A stretch of 64,000 nt of DNA from Ischnura elegans (taxonomy: Eukaryota; Arthropoda; Insecta; Odonata; Coenagrionidae), in contig NC_060259.1 of assembly GCF_921293095.1 (NCBI RefSeq), forward strand, positions 43,877,812-43,941,811. The letters are read 5' to 3'. Below, piece after piece: positions 21,647-32,222 of this stretch (position 1 is its first letter; each line of letters opens with the position of its first letter). A model generated the notes under the pieces. It saw only the letters and a list, made by a program, of their open reading frames with translations, was not told the origin of the DNA and did no database searches. A program made the translations under genes and the position numbers.

Positions 21647-21789
21647 ATAATATTTCGGTGCTTAATGCACGATACATTTTGGTGCAAATATGGGCATGAT
21701 GATTTTCACTTATCATCATTCATAACCATTCTATTTAGTCAATTCTGTCTTTGCTTTAGTGAATGAGCATTATACTATTTTATGACCGT
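21647..21789. repeat. 144-bp flanking duplication, right copy
   Basis: Second copy of 20805-20948. It runs on directly into a plus-strand CR1 tail, which probably marks the original locus. Confidence 0.88.
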
Positions 21790-21832
21790 AGAGGTGGCTC
21801 GCAAGATATTAAGTGGATGTAGATGTAAACCT
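21790..21832 (+). mobile_element. CR1 3' tail remnant
   Basis: AGAGGTGGCTCGCAAGATAT followed by taagtggatgtagatgtaaa: the last 40 bases of a CR1 copy on the plus strand. Confidence 0.75.
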
Positions 21833-21928
21833 CGTATTTTTTCACTTAATGTTTCAACGTTCCAATCGTTGTCATGGTAATTAGGGCCTCTCAGATGTTG
21901 AAAGAAACACATCCAATTTTTCACGGCG

Positions 21929-22759
21929 ATAAACTTTTACTCCCGACCAAGCTTTCTACATCGATATCTACATAATACCCTGCGAGCCACCTCTAGGGTG
22001 TTTGGCAGGGGATGACCAATCACCAACATGCAGCAGGCAAGAGGACCGCCACATGCACACCACACGGTCATAGAAATATTACGCACACTTGAAAAATATA
22101 CATGCTTATTCATTTAAAAAATTGCTAATGGTTAGTAATTCCTAGAGTAAATATATGCAGGTTTTAGAACAATGAAAAAAAAACATGCAGTGATTCAGCG
22201 AGCGATGTCATTAATCCTATCAATTGAGACAACGTTGCTATCCTTAATAGCACGAGGGAAGAATGACATTTTAAATCTCTCTGTTTTACAGTCTATTTCT
22301 TTTATTTTATTCTCGTGATCGCGTCTACTATAGTACGCTGGTATACGAAGGATATGATTCATGTCGTCTGAGAAAATATCTTCTTCGAGTTTCCTAAGTC
22401 AGCTAAGCCTCTTCGATCTACGCTCCTGTAAAGATTCCCATCCTGACTCGTGTAACATACTTGAAACGCTGCACTTTTTGTCGTAACAACTTTTCACAAA
22501 TCTGGCCGCCCTGCGCAGTACTCGATTGATTTCAGCTATTAGTCCTACCTCGTAAGGGTCCCACACGCTATTCCAAGTGAGGCCTCACTAGAGTCAGGTA
22601 GCTTATTTCTTTCACCTCTTTTGGGCATTTACCGATTTCGATGTTACAGCGTCATCTTCAAGGTACAAATTAGTGGAACTATTTTGGAGCTGGGAAATAT
22701 TTTGTACCTTGAAGCTGATGTTGAAACATCGAAGCCAAGGTCGGGAGCAAAAGTTTATT
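21929..22759. repeat. Fold-back repeat interrupted by CR1
   Basis: Once the CR1 copy at 21957-22635 is set aside, the left arm (21929-21956 plus 22637-22676) and right arm (about 22702-22758) are reverse complements over about 58 bases with few mismatches, around a loop of about 30 bases. Arm landmarks are aaacttttactcccgaccaa and tttgtaccttgaagctgatg. The arms contain a TGAAGATGA...CATCGAAA-type cassette like that at Penelope-like termini, so the arms may derive from one. Confidence 0.75.
21957..22635 (-). mobile_element. CR1-A copy inside the fold-back repeat
   Basis: A-type 3' end and UTR, then the ORF2 C-terminus with small defects, truncated at gggcatttaccga (22635). TTTC at both junctions may be a short target duplication or microhomology. 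Confidence 0.88.
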
Positions 22760-23000
22760 ATCTACATCTACATCTACATAATACCCTGCGAGCCACCTAT
22801 AGGGTGTTTGGCAGGGGGTGACCAATCACCAACATGCAGCATGCAAGAGGACCGCCACATGCACACCACACAGTCAAAGAAACATTACGCACACTAGAAA
22901 AATGTACATGCTTATTCATAAAAAAATTGCTAATGGTTAGTAATTCCTAGAGCAAATACATGCAAGGTTAGAACTACGAAAAAACATGCAATGGGTGATC

Positions 23001-25973
23001 CTAGCGAGCGTTGCCATTAATCCTTTCAATTGAGACAACATTGCTATCCTTAATAGTACGAGGGAAGAATGACATTTTAAATCTCTCTGTTTTGCAGTCT
23101 ATTTCTTTTATTTTTTTCTCATGATCGCGTCTACTATAGTACGATGGTAAACGAAGGATATGATTCACGTCGTCTGAGAAAATATCTTCTTCGAGTTTCC
23201 TAAGTAAGTTAAGCCTATACTTCGATCTACGCTCCTGTAAAGATTCCCATCCTAACTCGTTTAACATACTTGAAACGCTGCACTTTTTGTCGTAACAACT
23301 CATCACAAATCTGGCCGCCCTGCGCTGTACTCGATTAATTTCACCTATTAGTCCTACCTCGTAAGGATCCCACACGCTAGCAGCATATTCCAAGTGAGGC
23401 CTCACTAGAGTCAGGTAGCTTATTTCTTTCACCTTTTTTGGGCATTTACCGAGAATTCTTTTTACAAATCCAAGTTTACGGTTAGCTTTCCCGCATACTT
23501 CACGTATGTGCTTACTCCACGAAAGATCCCGGGTAATGGTGACCCCCAAGTATTTAACGAATTCGGTATTTGGTAGTGGAATCCCGTTAGCGGTGTAGCT
23601 CCTTCTTGAAGATATATCCTTTTCCCAAAAATTCATCACCATACTCTTTTCAAGATTTAATTCTAACTCCCAAGTACTGCACCAGTCATTTACGGCAACG
23701 AGGTCCTTTTGTAATGCTAATCTATCGCTAAGGTCGTAAATTTCACGGTATACCACTACATCATCTGCGAAGAGGCGGATTTTGCTCGTGACCACGGTGG
23801 TTATATCGTTAATGTAAAGAAGGAACAAAAGAGGGCCGATAACACTTCCTTGGGGTACGCCTGAGGTAACTTGAATTGTATCCGAGCTAACTCCATCCAA
23901 AACAACTCTCTGTTCGCGATCCTTTAGGAAATCTTTTATCCAACCAATAACGTGTGTATCTATGCCGTATGCTTCCAACTTTTGAATCAGCTTTAAATGC
24001 GGAACCTTATCGAATGCTTTTCTGAAGTCTAAAAATATGGCGTCGACTTGAACATATCTGTCACCCGCGGATAAGATATCGTGAACGAAGAGAGTAAGTT
24101 GAGTTTCACAAGATCTCCCTTTTCTAAACCCGTGCTGCTCTTTTGCTAACAGATTTTGGCTATCAAGATGAGCCATTATCGAACTGAAAATAATATGTTC
24201 CAATATTTTGCAAGAAATGGAAGTAAGTGAAATTGGACGGTAGTTACTAGGCTTTTCCCTATCCCCACCTTTAAATATAGGCGTGACGTTCGCTGTTTTC
24301 CAATCGTTAGGGACTGTGTGTTCTGCTAGAGATTTTTCGAACACTATCTTCAAGTAAGGCGCTATCTCTGACGCTGATTCCTTATACACTCGAGCTGGAA
24401 TGAGATCAGTGCCTGTCGATTTCTTTGGATCAATAGAGCTGAGTTGTTTTTCTAAACCACTGTTTGAAATACAGATAGACGGCATCTGCTCTTGGTAGAG
24501 TCGAGGTAGAGGTGTTGACATATTGGTCGTGAAATTAGAGAAGATACTATGGAAAAAGTTATTTAAGAGATTAGCTTTATCTCGATTGTTCGTCACTCTT
24601 TCGCCACGTTCATTAATGAGTGAAGAGACTGTAGCGCAATTTCCCTGTACCTCCCTCACATATGACCAGAAAGCCTTAGAGTTGTCATCTAAATATTCGC
24701 CCAATATTTTTGTTTTGAATTCACTCAACGCCTCCCTAAGTGTTTTTTTCGTCTCTTTTTTCAATTTTTTATAATCTTCACGCATTTCTTGTATTTTCTC
24801 ACAGGTAAGTCCCGCATGTATCTTTTTTATTTTAGCGTGAATTGCTCTCTGTCGCTTAAGAGCTTTACGGACTTTAGCATTGTACCATCTCGGTTCAGTA
24901 TTAAAACGTTTTAACTTACTGGGAATCGTTTTATCCACGGCTTTCTGCATAATACTAATGAAATTCTTCCATGCTTCGTTTACCCCAAGATTGAGAGTGG
25001 CGTCTTTGAAAACAGTGAATGAGTTCGTCAAGTACTGCTTTAACCCTTCAAAATTCGCTTTATGGTATAAATAGACCCTTCTTCTTGACACAGGTTTTCT
25101 ATCGGAGACGATACGAAACTTTCCATGCACTGCCTTGTGGTCACTTATACCAGCCACAGCCTCAGTTCTGATAACGCACTCTGGAATATTCGTTGCTAAT
25201 AGGTCTAGTATGTTGTTACCCCTGGTTGGTGTATCTACTAGCTGAGTCAAGGAATTGGAATAGAATGAGTATAGCAAAGTTTCGCACAGGTCCTTGTCTT
25301 TCCCTCCATTTTTAAAACAGTATTTTTCCCAATCGATTGATGGAACATTAAAATCGCCGCCAATTATGACACTACTACGATTTTTCTGAGAAGTAAAACG
25401 TCTTATCTGGTTATCTAACTCTAAAACTGAATCTATGCTTGAATCTGGTGGTCTATAATATGCGCATATAAAGTATCTCTTAGCTGAGCATTCGATTGAG
25501 CACCAAACACTTTCCAATGCACTATCTCCAAAATTCTCGGCTCTGCTTTTGATCTCATCCTTGACGGCAATGAATACTCCTCCTCCTGTTCTCGTTTTAC
25601 GGTCCTTTCTGTATATGTAATATGATTTCGGGAAGATCTCTCGGTCGTGTATTTCATCCGATAGCCAACTTTCAGTTCCTATGATTACATCAGCTTCTGT
25701 ATTTAGAATTAAATGGTGGAAATCAGCAACTTTGTTCTTAATACTACGGCAATTTACAACTACGATCGATAAAGCTTCTTTTATACACGGTTTTGTGGAC
25801 TTTCCTGATAATTTAAGTTTCTCATTGCATGCTATATTTGATTTTTGTGATGCTCTATCACTATTTTCACTAGGGCTATTTTGACGTTTTGAACGCTTTA
25901 TTGCTGTTTGGACGGAACCTTTTACCCCACGATTTACTATACCCATATCTACCCTACACTCTGCCCTACTCAC
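23001..25973 (-). CDS. CR1-A ORF2: EEP endonuclease and reverse transcriptase
   Basis: 990 codons. Residues about 68-287 are an apurinic-type (EEP) endonuclease that nicks target DNA: N74 in VNCRS, E101 in GTESW, YYRPP at 172-176, GGDFNV (D207, N209), ILDLLA (D257) and SDH (277-279). Residues about 555-815 are the reverse transcriptase that primes from the nick: NYRPISLTS at 577, FLDFRKAFDKVP from 647, SGVPQGSVIGPLL from 704, and FADD at 735-738 holding the catalytic aspartates. A C-terminal domain (KYLGVTITRDLSWSKHI, RPHLEYAASVWDP, RRAARF) follows. The frame opens with GTG overlapping the ORF1 stop; the first ATG is codon 10 (25944-25946). Length and domain order fit CR1-group elements. No defects seen. 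Confidence 0.93.
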   Translation of the reverse strand: MSRAECRVDMGIVNRGVKGSVQTAIKRSKRQNSPSENSDRASQKSNIACNEKLKLSGKSTKPCIKEALSIVVVNCRSIKNKVADFHHLILNTEADVIIGTESWLSDEIHDREIFPKSYYIYRKDRKTRTGGGVFIAVKDEIKSRAENFGDSALESVWCSIECSAKRYFICAYYRPPDSSIDSVLELDNQIRRFTSQKNRSSVIIGGDFNVPSIDWEKYCFKNGGKDKDLCETLLYSFYSNSLTQLVDTPTRGNNILDLLATNIPECVIRTEAVAGISDHKAVHGKFRIVSDRKPVSRRRVYLYHKANFEGLKQYLTNSFTVFKDATLNLGVNEAWKNFISIMQKAVDKTIPSKLKRFNTEPRWYNAKVRKALKRQRAIHAKIKKIHAGLTCEKIQEMREDYKKLKKETKKTLREALSEFKTKILGEYLDDNSKAFWSYVREVQGNCATVSSLINERGERVTNNRDKANLLNNFFHSIFSNFTTNMSTPLPRLYQEQMPSICISNSGLEKQLSSIDPKKSTGTDLIPARVYKESASEIAPYLKIVFEKSLAEHTVPNDWKTANVTPIFKGGDREKPSNYRPISLTSISCKILEHIIFSSIMAHLDSQNLLAKEQHGFRKGRSCETQLTLFVHDILSAGDRYVQVDAIFLDFRKAFDKVPHLKLIQKLEAYGIDTHVIGWIKDFLKDREQRVVLDGVSSDTIQVTSGVPQGSVIGPLLFLLYINDITTVVTSKIRLFADDVVVYREIYDLSDRLALQKDLVAVNDWCSTWELELNLEKSMVMNFWEKDISSRRSYTANGIPLPNTEFVKYLGVTITRDLSWSKHIREVCGKANRKLGFVKRILGKCPKKVKEISYLTLVRPHLEYAASVWDPYEVGLIGEINRVQRRAARFVMSCYDKKCSVSSMLNELGWESLQERRSKYRLNLLRKLEEDIFSDDVNHILRLPSYYSRRDHEKKIKEIDCKTERFKMSFFPRTIKDSNVVSIERINGNAR

Positions 25974-26998
25974 TAACCTAAAAAAGGCCTACAATGCTCG
26001 AAGATTCTACTCGCTACACACCTCGCTGACTCGGCCGTGTAATGAACTCCCGAACGATCCAGAGTGTTCCGACACGATCGGATTACCGGCCGCAGATCAA
26101 CGAAGGAGGCTCCGATATCCTTGCAGAACTGACGCAGCCTCTGATTTATGCCTTCCACTCGGCTCCAAATCAGGGGTCCACGATCGATCCTCGGGACAAG
26201 ACTACAGATCGAAAGCTCCATGCCGACCCCAATGGTCCCACCCACCCGCTTGACTTCGGCATTCAGATCCCGGAGGGAATCTAGAATTTCCTCAGATCCA
26301 CGGAAGGTGGCATCATTGACGCCGACATGAGCCACAACCCGCAATCTGGAGCACTTCGTGTCCACAACCGCCGCACCAACCGCCTTCGTCACCTGCGGAA
26401 CGCCGCCACCCGGAATGCACCAAGACGTCACGCGCTGGCTCACACCCTCGTCGCGTGCCCTTTCACGCAAAGGAACCATCACACGGCGGACGTTACTACT
26501 CCCTATCACTAAAATTCCCGTCCCTTCCCTCTGTAGTCTCTTCCTAGGTGCCGGTCTCGGGGTAGGAGTAGGCACGTCAGATACCTCGGAGTTCCCCTCC
26601 GACAGCAACTGGTATCTATTCGAGACGGGGATGGGGTTAGCCTCAGCATCCCCCAAACCTCGTCTTAGAGTGACTCTACCACCGTCCCTCCGAGACACGA
26701 CCCTCCAAAACTCAGTAGTACGGGGTGGCGTTACCCCTTCATCGAGAGATGGACCACGAGGAAGGCTCTCGATCGACCAGCCGGTATTTGCAATCGGGCG
26801 AACCCGTGCAGCCCCCGTGGCACGGCGATCTTTCGAAGAACCACCCGAAGAACCATTCCTCTTAGGGGTATTAGCCACCCTTTCCAACTGAGCCCGAAGT
26901 TCCCGCACCATCGTCTCCAACGCGGCAATGCGGGCCACGAGAGCCTCGCACTCACCGGCATTTTCGACTCCGGCAACGGGTGACCTATTCAGAGACAT
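25973..26998 (-). CDS. CR1-A ORF1: SGNH-esterase-type RNA-binding/chaperone protein
   Basis: 341 codons from an ATG. An N-terminal heptad stretch (residues 16-42, CEALVARIAALETMVRELRA) is likely a coiled coil for oligomerisation. A basic, S/G/P-rich linker follows. Residues about 160-340 read as an SGNH hydrolase: GSSNVRR (block I, S168), GGGVPQV (block II), HVGVND (block III, N228 and D229) and DRSGVHY (block V, H319). The usual DxxH aspartate position is S316, with D314 two residues earlier, so catalysis is uncertain. Esterase-type ORF1 proteins are known in CR1-group LINEs. No CCHC knuckle is seen. The stop (TAG) overlaps the start of the ORF2 frame. Confidence 0.87.
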   Translation of the reverse strand: MSLNRSPVAGVENAGECEALVARIAALETMVRELRAQLERVANTPKRNGSSGGSSKDRRATGAARVRPIANTGWSIESLPRGPSLDEGVTPPRTTEFWRVVSRRDGGRVTLRRGLGDAEANPIPVSNRYQLLSEGNSEVSDVPTPTPRPAPRKRLQREGTGILVIGSSNVRRVMVPLRERARDEGVSQRVTSWCIPGGGVPQVTKAVGAAVVDTKCSRLRVVAHVGVNDATFRGSEEILDSLRDLNAEVKRVGGTIGVGMELSICSLVPRIDRGPLIWSRVEGINQRLRQFCKDIGASFVDLRPVIRSCRNTLDRSGVHYTAESARCVASRIFEHCRPFLG

Positions 26999-26999
26999 C

Positions 27000-27560
27000 C
27001 TATCACTAACGCAACTTTTTATTTCCCAAAAGCTAACCTAAGGGGTGCTACACTTTATAGATATACGAGTGAGAGTAAACAAAACCGAGAGACTAACTAC
27101 CTTTGCCACTTAACGAAAGTAAATAAGAAAATGTCACTGAACTTATAGATAGGCGAAAGTGATCAACGAATTTATTCCGGATAAACTATATAAAATTCAA
27201 AGAAGGTTAACGAACGAAACTTTGATAGGATTGAACGCGGAACAATTAGAGTTAGACTTACGATCAAAATCAACACGAAAACGGAAAACAAAACTAACCG
27301 GGTTGAAAGACTCCTGACGACTCAACAGGCGATGTAATCTAATAAGCACAAGCAAGCTCTGCTAAGTCACGAGAAAATATAACTATTAAATATAAATAAA
27401 AATATAAAATAAAAACACTTATCCCAACACCAAGCAACAGTCTACTACGCCAAGAGCTGACAAACAACGGCAAGCAAGCAAGCAGGTGACCGCAGCAGGT
27501 AGAAAAGAGTCCTGCGCCAAGAGCTGACAAACAACAGCAAGAAATCGTTGGAAATTGCAT
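27000..27560 (-). promoter_or_regulatory. CR1-A 5' leader with repeated units
   Basis: Between ORF1 and the probable 5' end, a unit with GTTGTTTGTCAGCTCTTGGC (minus strand) occurs twice about 66 bases apart (near 27450 and 27520). Tandem leader units often carry the internal promoter in LINEs. That role is inferred here. Confidence 0.5.
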
Positions 27561-27699
27561 GTATTTATTTAAATATGGAAAAATTCAACTCCATCACACT
27601 AAGTTCTTCTGATTTTTTTCTCTTCCAAGTCCTTAGTCACGAGAAAAAACGTTACTCGTCACTTATAGAAAGGCTAAACTCGAGACTAGCTTGGCTGTC

Positions 27700-28290
27700 G
27701 GACCGGTGAGTCCGTAGTAGTTGCTGCAACATATTTGTGTTCATTGAGGCAGAAACACGCTGCTCCCTCCACGAATTGCCCGCTGCTCCTCTGCGGGCGC
27801 AACCTGTCACTACCGTGTCAAAGATGACGACACACTATCCAGATCCCCTCGCCGAAGCCACGATACGCTATCAGCAATCGGGTGGTGCATCGATACTGCG
27901 TCGACAGCTGAAGCTAGCGGTGCGTCATCGAAGAAGACGCGGCTCGCCCCACCTTCCCCGGCCGTCACACGCGGGGTTGCCATGTTTCCCGGCCTGCGCC
28001 ACCCCTCAAAGCCACCCCGACTTTATATCATGTACTCCATTTTTAGGCTCTGCATTCCGGTGGAGTGAGGCTGCATCTCAGAGCGAGCGGCTGCTAAAGG
28101 AAGAAGACGCTCTCCAGCCTCGCGCTCTCTTTGGCAGAGAGCATTGGGGACTCGGCCGCAGGACCGTATCCTTTTCCGGTTCGTAATCGCTAAGGCTCTT
28201 GACGCTGGAGATACGGCGTCGAGGCTCTCCGGGACCGCAGATGATAGTGCGACGTGGGGTCTGCCTTCTGTCTGAAATTCAGCGGTCAAC
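27700..28290. other. GC- and CpG-rich segment upstream of the CR1
   Basis: Sharply more GC-rich than its surroundings, with many CG dinucleotides and open but unrecognised frames on both strands (27737-28186 plus, 28023-28289 minus). It may be the extreme 5' part of the CR1, a host promoter or exon, or another element's leader. No homology recognised. Confidence 0.35.
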
Positions 28291-28361
28291 TATTCGGCCT
28301 CGAACGACTGTTATGCTCACGCAGAATTTTACTTTTAATACCACCTAGTCTGCAACTACAT

Positions 28362-28825
28362 GAACATCTACATCTACATAATACCTTGCGAGCCACCTCT
28401 AGGGTGTTTGGCAAGGGGTGATCAATCACCAGCATGCGGCATGCAATTGGACTCCCCCATGCACACCACATGGTCCAAAAAACGCCACGCACACTTAAAA
28501 ATTATACTACCACAGGCTGTTAGAAATAATGATAAAATTCATGAAACAAGCATTAAAAAATACATAAGGTAGTTGGCTACACCACAAGTCATGCAATCTA
28601 TTTATGAGTTCTATTGCTGCCGTTATAATCTCTTATTGATCGTGGAAAAAATGACATTCTGAATCTGTCTGTTCTACAATCTATCTCTCTTATTTTATTT
28701 ATATGATCTTATCTTCCGTAGTATGTTGGCGTCCGTAAGATATTGTTAACTTCGCCAGAAAAGACACTGCTTTTGAATTCATCTATAAGGTTTAGTCTAT
28801 TTTTCAGTCTACGGTCTGACACATA
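28362..28825 (-). mobile_element. CR1-B 3' copy
   Basis: Begins catctacatctacataatac and includes the full B 3' UTR and ORF2 end, truncated at the ctacggtctgac point (RRLK region). Moderately diverged. Confidence 0.88.
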
Positions 28826-28850
28826 ATACCCCACATAGGACCTCAAGGGT

Positions 28851-29210
28851 ATCTACATCTACATGGTGCCTTGAGAGACACCTCTAGGGTGTTTGGCAGG
28901 GGGTGATCAATCACCAATATGCAGCATGCAAGAGCAACCCCACATGCACGCCACTCGGTCTTAAATATTACATGTAATAATTAAATATATGCTTTCATAT
29001 TCATTCAAATGCAAAAATCGCCTACTGTCAGTAATTCCTACAGCAAAGCTACGCAAGGTTAGAAAATTGGAAAAATTAAAACATGCATTCAGTCGTCCTT
29101 GCGAGTGACGCCATTGACTTTATTAATAAGGGCATCTTTGTTATCCTTTTTAGTACGAGGAAAGGATGACTTCTTAAATCTCCCTGCAGCATATGTTTTC
29201 TCGAGTTTTG
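28851..29210 (-). mobile_element. CR1-A-like 3' copy
   Basis: Starts tatctacatctacatggtgc, has a changed hairpin (gagagacacctctagggtgt), an A-type UTR and the SFFPRT region. Truncated near 29210. Confidence 0.8.
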
Positions 29211-29327
29211 CCACATGTACTATACCTAATAATTAAAGAGTACCTAACCGCACCGCCCTCATTACCTCTGATCTTTGAGAGGTAACACTTAGCACGGAGG
29301 AAATTTAATATATCAGTATTACATTCA

Positions 29328-29410
29328 TCAACATCTATTCAATAGCCTGCAAGGCACCTAAAGGGTGTTTGGCATGGGGTGATCTATCACCGGCATTCAA
29401 GAGGGTGCTG
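29328..29410 (-). mobile_element. CR1 3' tail remnant
   Basis: Tail, then gcacctaaagggtgtttggc and ggtgatctatcacc. Only the terminal 80 bases are kept. Confidence 0.7.
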
Positions 29411-30763
29411 CAGGCAATATTTGCAAGAGGTGACATTGAGGTTAAACATTTGTAGTGTGAATCCCATCCATGAAGTCCTTCAAAAATATAAGCATGCTTA
29501 GAATCTAAAAGGTCTGTCTAAAAAATAGCAATTTCGTAAAAAAAATAAAAAAAGCAATAACTTCACAGTTTATAACATTTATTATGGCTCTTTAACTTAT
29601 TTAGTGGATTTATTCCTTGAATCTGTAGGTACTGAAATCTAAAATAAGCTTTTCAAATAAGCCTTTCAATAAAGCATCAGGTTCTCTCTTATATTCTTAC
29701 GCCTTTATTTATTTTTATCGAATCTTTTTACGCTGAATATGTTGTAAATAAAGCAACAAATGAAAATATAGAATTTTATAATTTCAAAGTTTTTTTATTC
29801 ATCTAAATGTAAAATTCGGCGAAAGACATAATTATTATTATTCTAATTATTTATAATTATTATAATATCATTTATAATGGACATCTTTTGGAGAGACACA
29901 AAGAACATCATCTTAGAGCAACACTAAATTCCCAGGTCCGACAGAAGCGATAATTTAAAAGAGGTATTTTTCACGATTCCAAAACATGTACCTGCATGCA
30001 ACCTATACACGCTGAATATGTGAGGTTACTTTGTAAATTTAAATAACCATATGGTCACCTTTTTGGCAGAGGCTTAACCACATTATAGAATGATAAAGTA
30101 TTTGGTTCGCGAAAACGCAAGCGCTTCCACCGGACGTTTTACTTGGGGACAATCACGATGGTGATCACATGGGTCAGTATTTATAATAATGATTTATCAG
30201 GGAAATTGTTTGAGGGCAGCGTGGTCAGTGTCCCGCGGAGTACGAAGGGTTTAACGATTGGCGGAATGGCACCGCCTCTGATAGGCAAGGGAGCTTGAAT
30301 AACCATGCCAACCTCCAATAGGGTGGTTTCCTATAACTTTTTATTGCCTGAATCGAAAGACTATTACTCATGGAGTACGCATTTAACGCTCTCAGATTTT
30401 TAAATGACGATATCTACTTTTCGCGATTAAATGAAACGTGAAAATTTTCAAGCGCGTGAAAACGCGACGGCTAAGTATGAATGCTGGGAAAAGACCGTGT
30501 GACGTATTTCTGGATCTCGCTGCCTCTGTGTGAGGTGACCTTGGGGAAATGCTTTGAGCGCCGCTAAGATGCAGGCTGATAGCAGGTAGAAGGGTAACCA
30601 GCTAGCAGGTAGCGCTGGTTTAAATTAGGATAATTATTACCCTATCAAACGAAGGAAACTTTCCGATATTAGGCAATTTTAATATGTGATTATTAGGAGA
30701 TGTTACCCTGACCGCTGTCCCTTCAGCATGCATTGTTAATCTTAGACGATTTAAAACATTTAA
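29411..30763. other. No gene recognised
   Basis: AT-rich, with low-complexity stretches (aaaaaaataaaaaaag near 29540, attattatta near 29830). No convincing coding, RNA or element signal. Confidence 0.5.
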
Positions 30764-31168
30764 GCAGTGTCTATATTAACGAAGTTAGCCATATCTTACG
30801 GACGCCAGCATACTATGGAAGATAAGATCATATAAATAAAATAAGAGAGATAGACTGTAGAACAGACTGATTCACAATGTCTTTTTTTCCACGATCAACA
30901 AGAGATTATAACGGCAGCGATAAAATTCATAAATATATTAGATGACTCGTAATGTAGCCTACTAACCTATGTAAAACTTAATTCATGTTTCTTAATTTTA
31001 TTATTATTTCTAACAGCATATGGTAGTATAATTTGTTAGTGTGCGTGACGTTTTTTGTACTGTGTGGTGAGCATGTGTGAGTCCAATTGCATGCTGAATG
31101 CTGGGTCTTGGTCACCCCCTGCCAAGCACCCTAGAGGTGGCTCTCGGGGTATTATGTAGATTTAGGTG
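30764..31168 (+). mobile_element. CR1-B 3' copy
   Basis: From tattaacgaagttagccata (NHILR block) through REIDC and SFFPRSTRDYNGS-like codons and the UTR to gtattatgtagatttag. Confidence 0.85.
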
Positions 31169-31179
31169 TTGATTCCTTC

Positions 31180-31850
31180 GACGGTGAACACGTTTATTAC
31201 CTGATGAGGTATATTTTCGCTAAGAAATCAAGAATACTTTCTCCTATGTTAGGTACGGATGCTATTTGAAACAATGAATTTAATACAAATGTGTGTAACA
31301 ACATCTCGCAAATCACTTTATCTCTCCCACCAGGAATGAAGCTATATGTCTGTCAATCTATAGAAGTTACGTTGAAATCTTCACCTAAAATCAAGTTTCT
31401 TTCAGGATATGTTTATTTGGGTTTGAAAATCCAACATTGATGTTATATCTGAGTTAGAAAGTCTGTAATGTGAGCATGCTGATATTGTTTTGTTTTTTGG
31501 GCATTTAATTGAGCACTCACAGATTCAACACTGGTCTCAGTTAGGGTTACTGCTTGACTGACGATTGAATTCTTTACAGCTAATTATACTCCGCCTCTAG
31601 CTCGATTAATTTTCTGCTTCCGATAAACAGTGAACGATTTTGGGAAGATCTCACTGTCTGAATCATCATCTGTTAGCCAACCTTCAGTCCCAATTATTAC
31701 GTTACACATTGAACGCACTCATGGATTACCTTCGCTGTCCTCACCATTTGGTTTTTTTATCTTCATTTTTTTCATTTGACAAGTCCTTGACATTCATTAT
31801 GAGGTTAACCGGTTCGAAGCCAGATGACGACTGGTAAATTTTTTCTTACT
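31180..31850 (-). pseudogene. CR1-B ORF2 endonuclease fragment
   Basis: The minus strand reads VIIGTEGWLTDDDSDSEIFP, KSFTVYRK and RARGGV, then blocks equivalent to AVKNSIVSQA, the ESV region, the NLILGEDFNV-type site and NIPHQV at the 3' end. This is the B-type EEP domain without the RT. Stops and indels are scattered. It preserves the GTEGWL..DDDSDSEIFPKS segment that is damaged in the copy at 35315-38682. Confidence 0.75.
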
Positions 31851-32222
31851 TTTCTTTTTTGATCATTATTTGAAAATGGTATTTACCGCGGCACTTATTG
31901 TTGCTTTTAAAATTTTTGATTAAAACCTTTTTTTCGCGGGCAATTGCTCTTTGATTTTCATTTAGGGTATTTTTTAACGCCCTTAAAAAGGAAAATACGA
32001 ATATTCCAACGTACCTGAATTCTCTAATAAACTCTCATTGTGTAGTGATGTCTATTGCTTACTTTTACTGGAACCACTGTTCTTGTTCAGCCAAGCAGTC
32101 AAGTTTTTGAGATATTATTAGCATATTAAGCATTTTATCTTCTTCTCATTTCTTTTCAGCGCACCGCTTTTGTATTCCCGTTTCATATAAACACTTTGAA
32201 GAACATAAAACTCCCCTGCTAA

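Larger units (their letters stand above)
22760..27560 (-). mobile_element. Full-length CR1-A retrotransposon
   Basis: Minus-strand element with a 5' leader, ORF1 (25973-26998), ORF2 (23001-25973), a 3' UTR of about 240 bases and the (TAGATG)n tail whose last base is 22760. Both ORFs are open over their whole length, so it is the best candidate here for a recently active copy. The 5' end is uncertain. Repeat-bearing leader sequence runs to at least 27545, and a tctcgtgacta motif recurs near 27370 and 27640. Confidence 0.85.

Noticed and set aside
26042..26891. Plus-strand open frames of 60-177 codons
   Set aside because: They are antisense shadows of CR1 ORF1, which has the esterase motifs on the minus strand.
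27690..27725. gaccggtgagtccgtag resembles part of a hammerhead or similar ribozyme near the CR1 5' end
   Set aside because: The CUGANGA core and a GAAA partner are missing, so the likeness is superficial.
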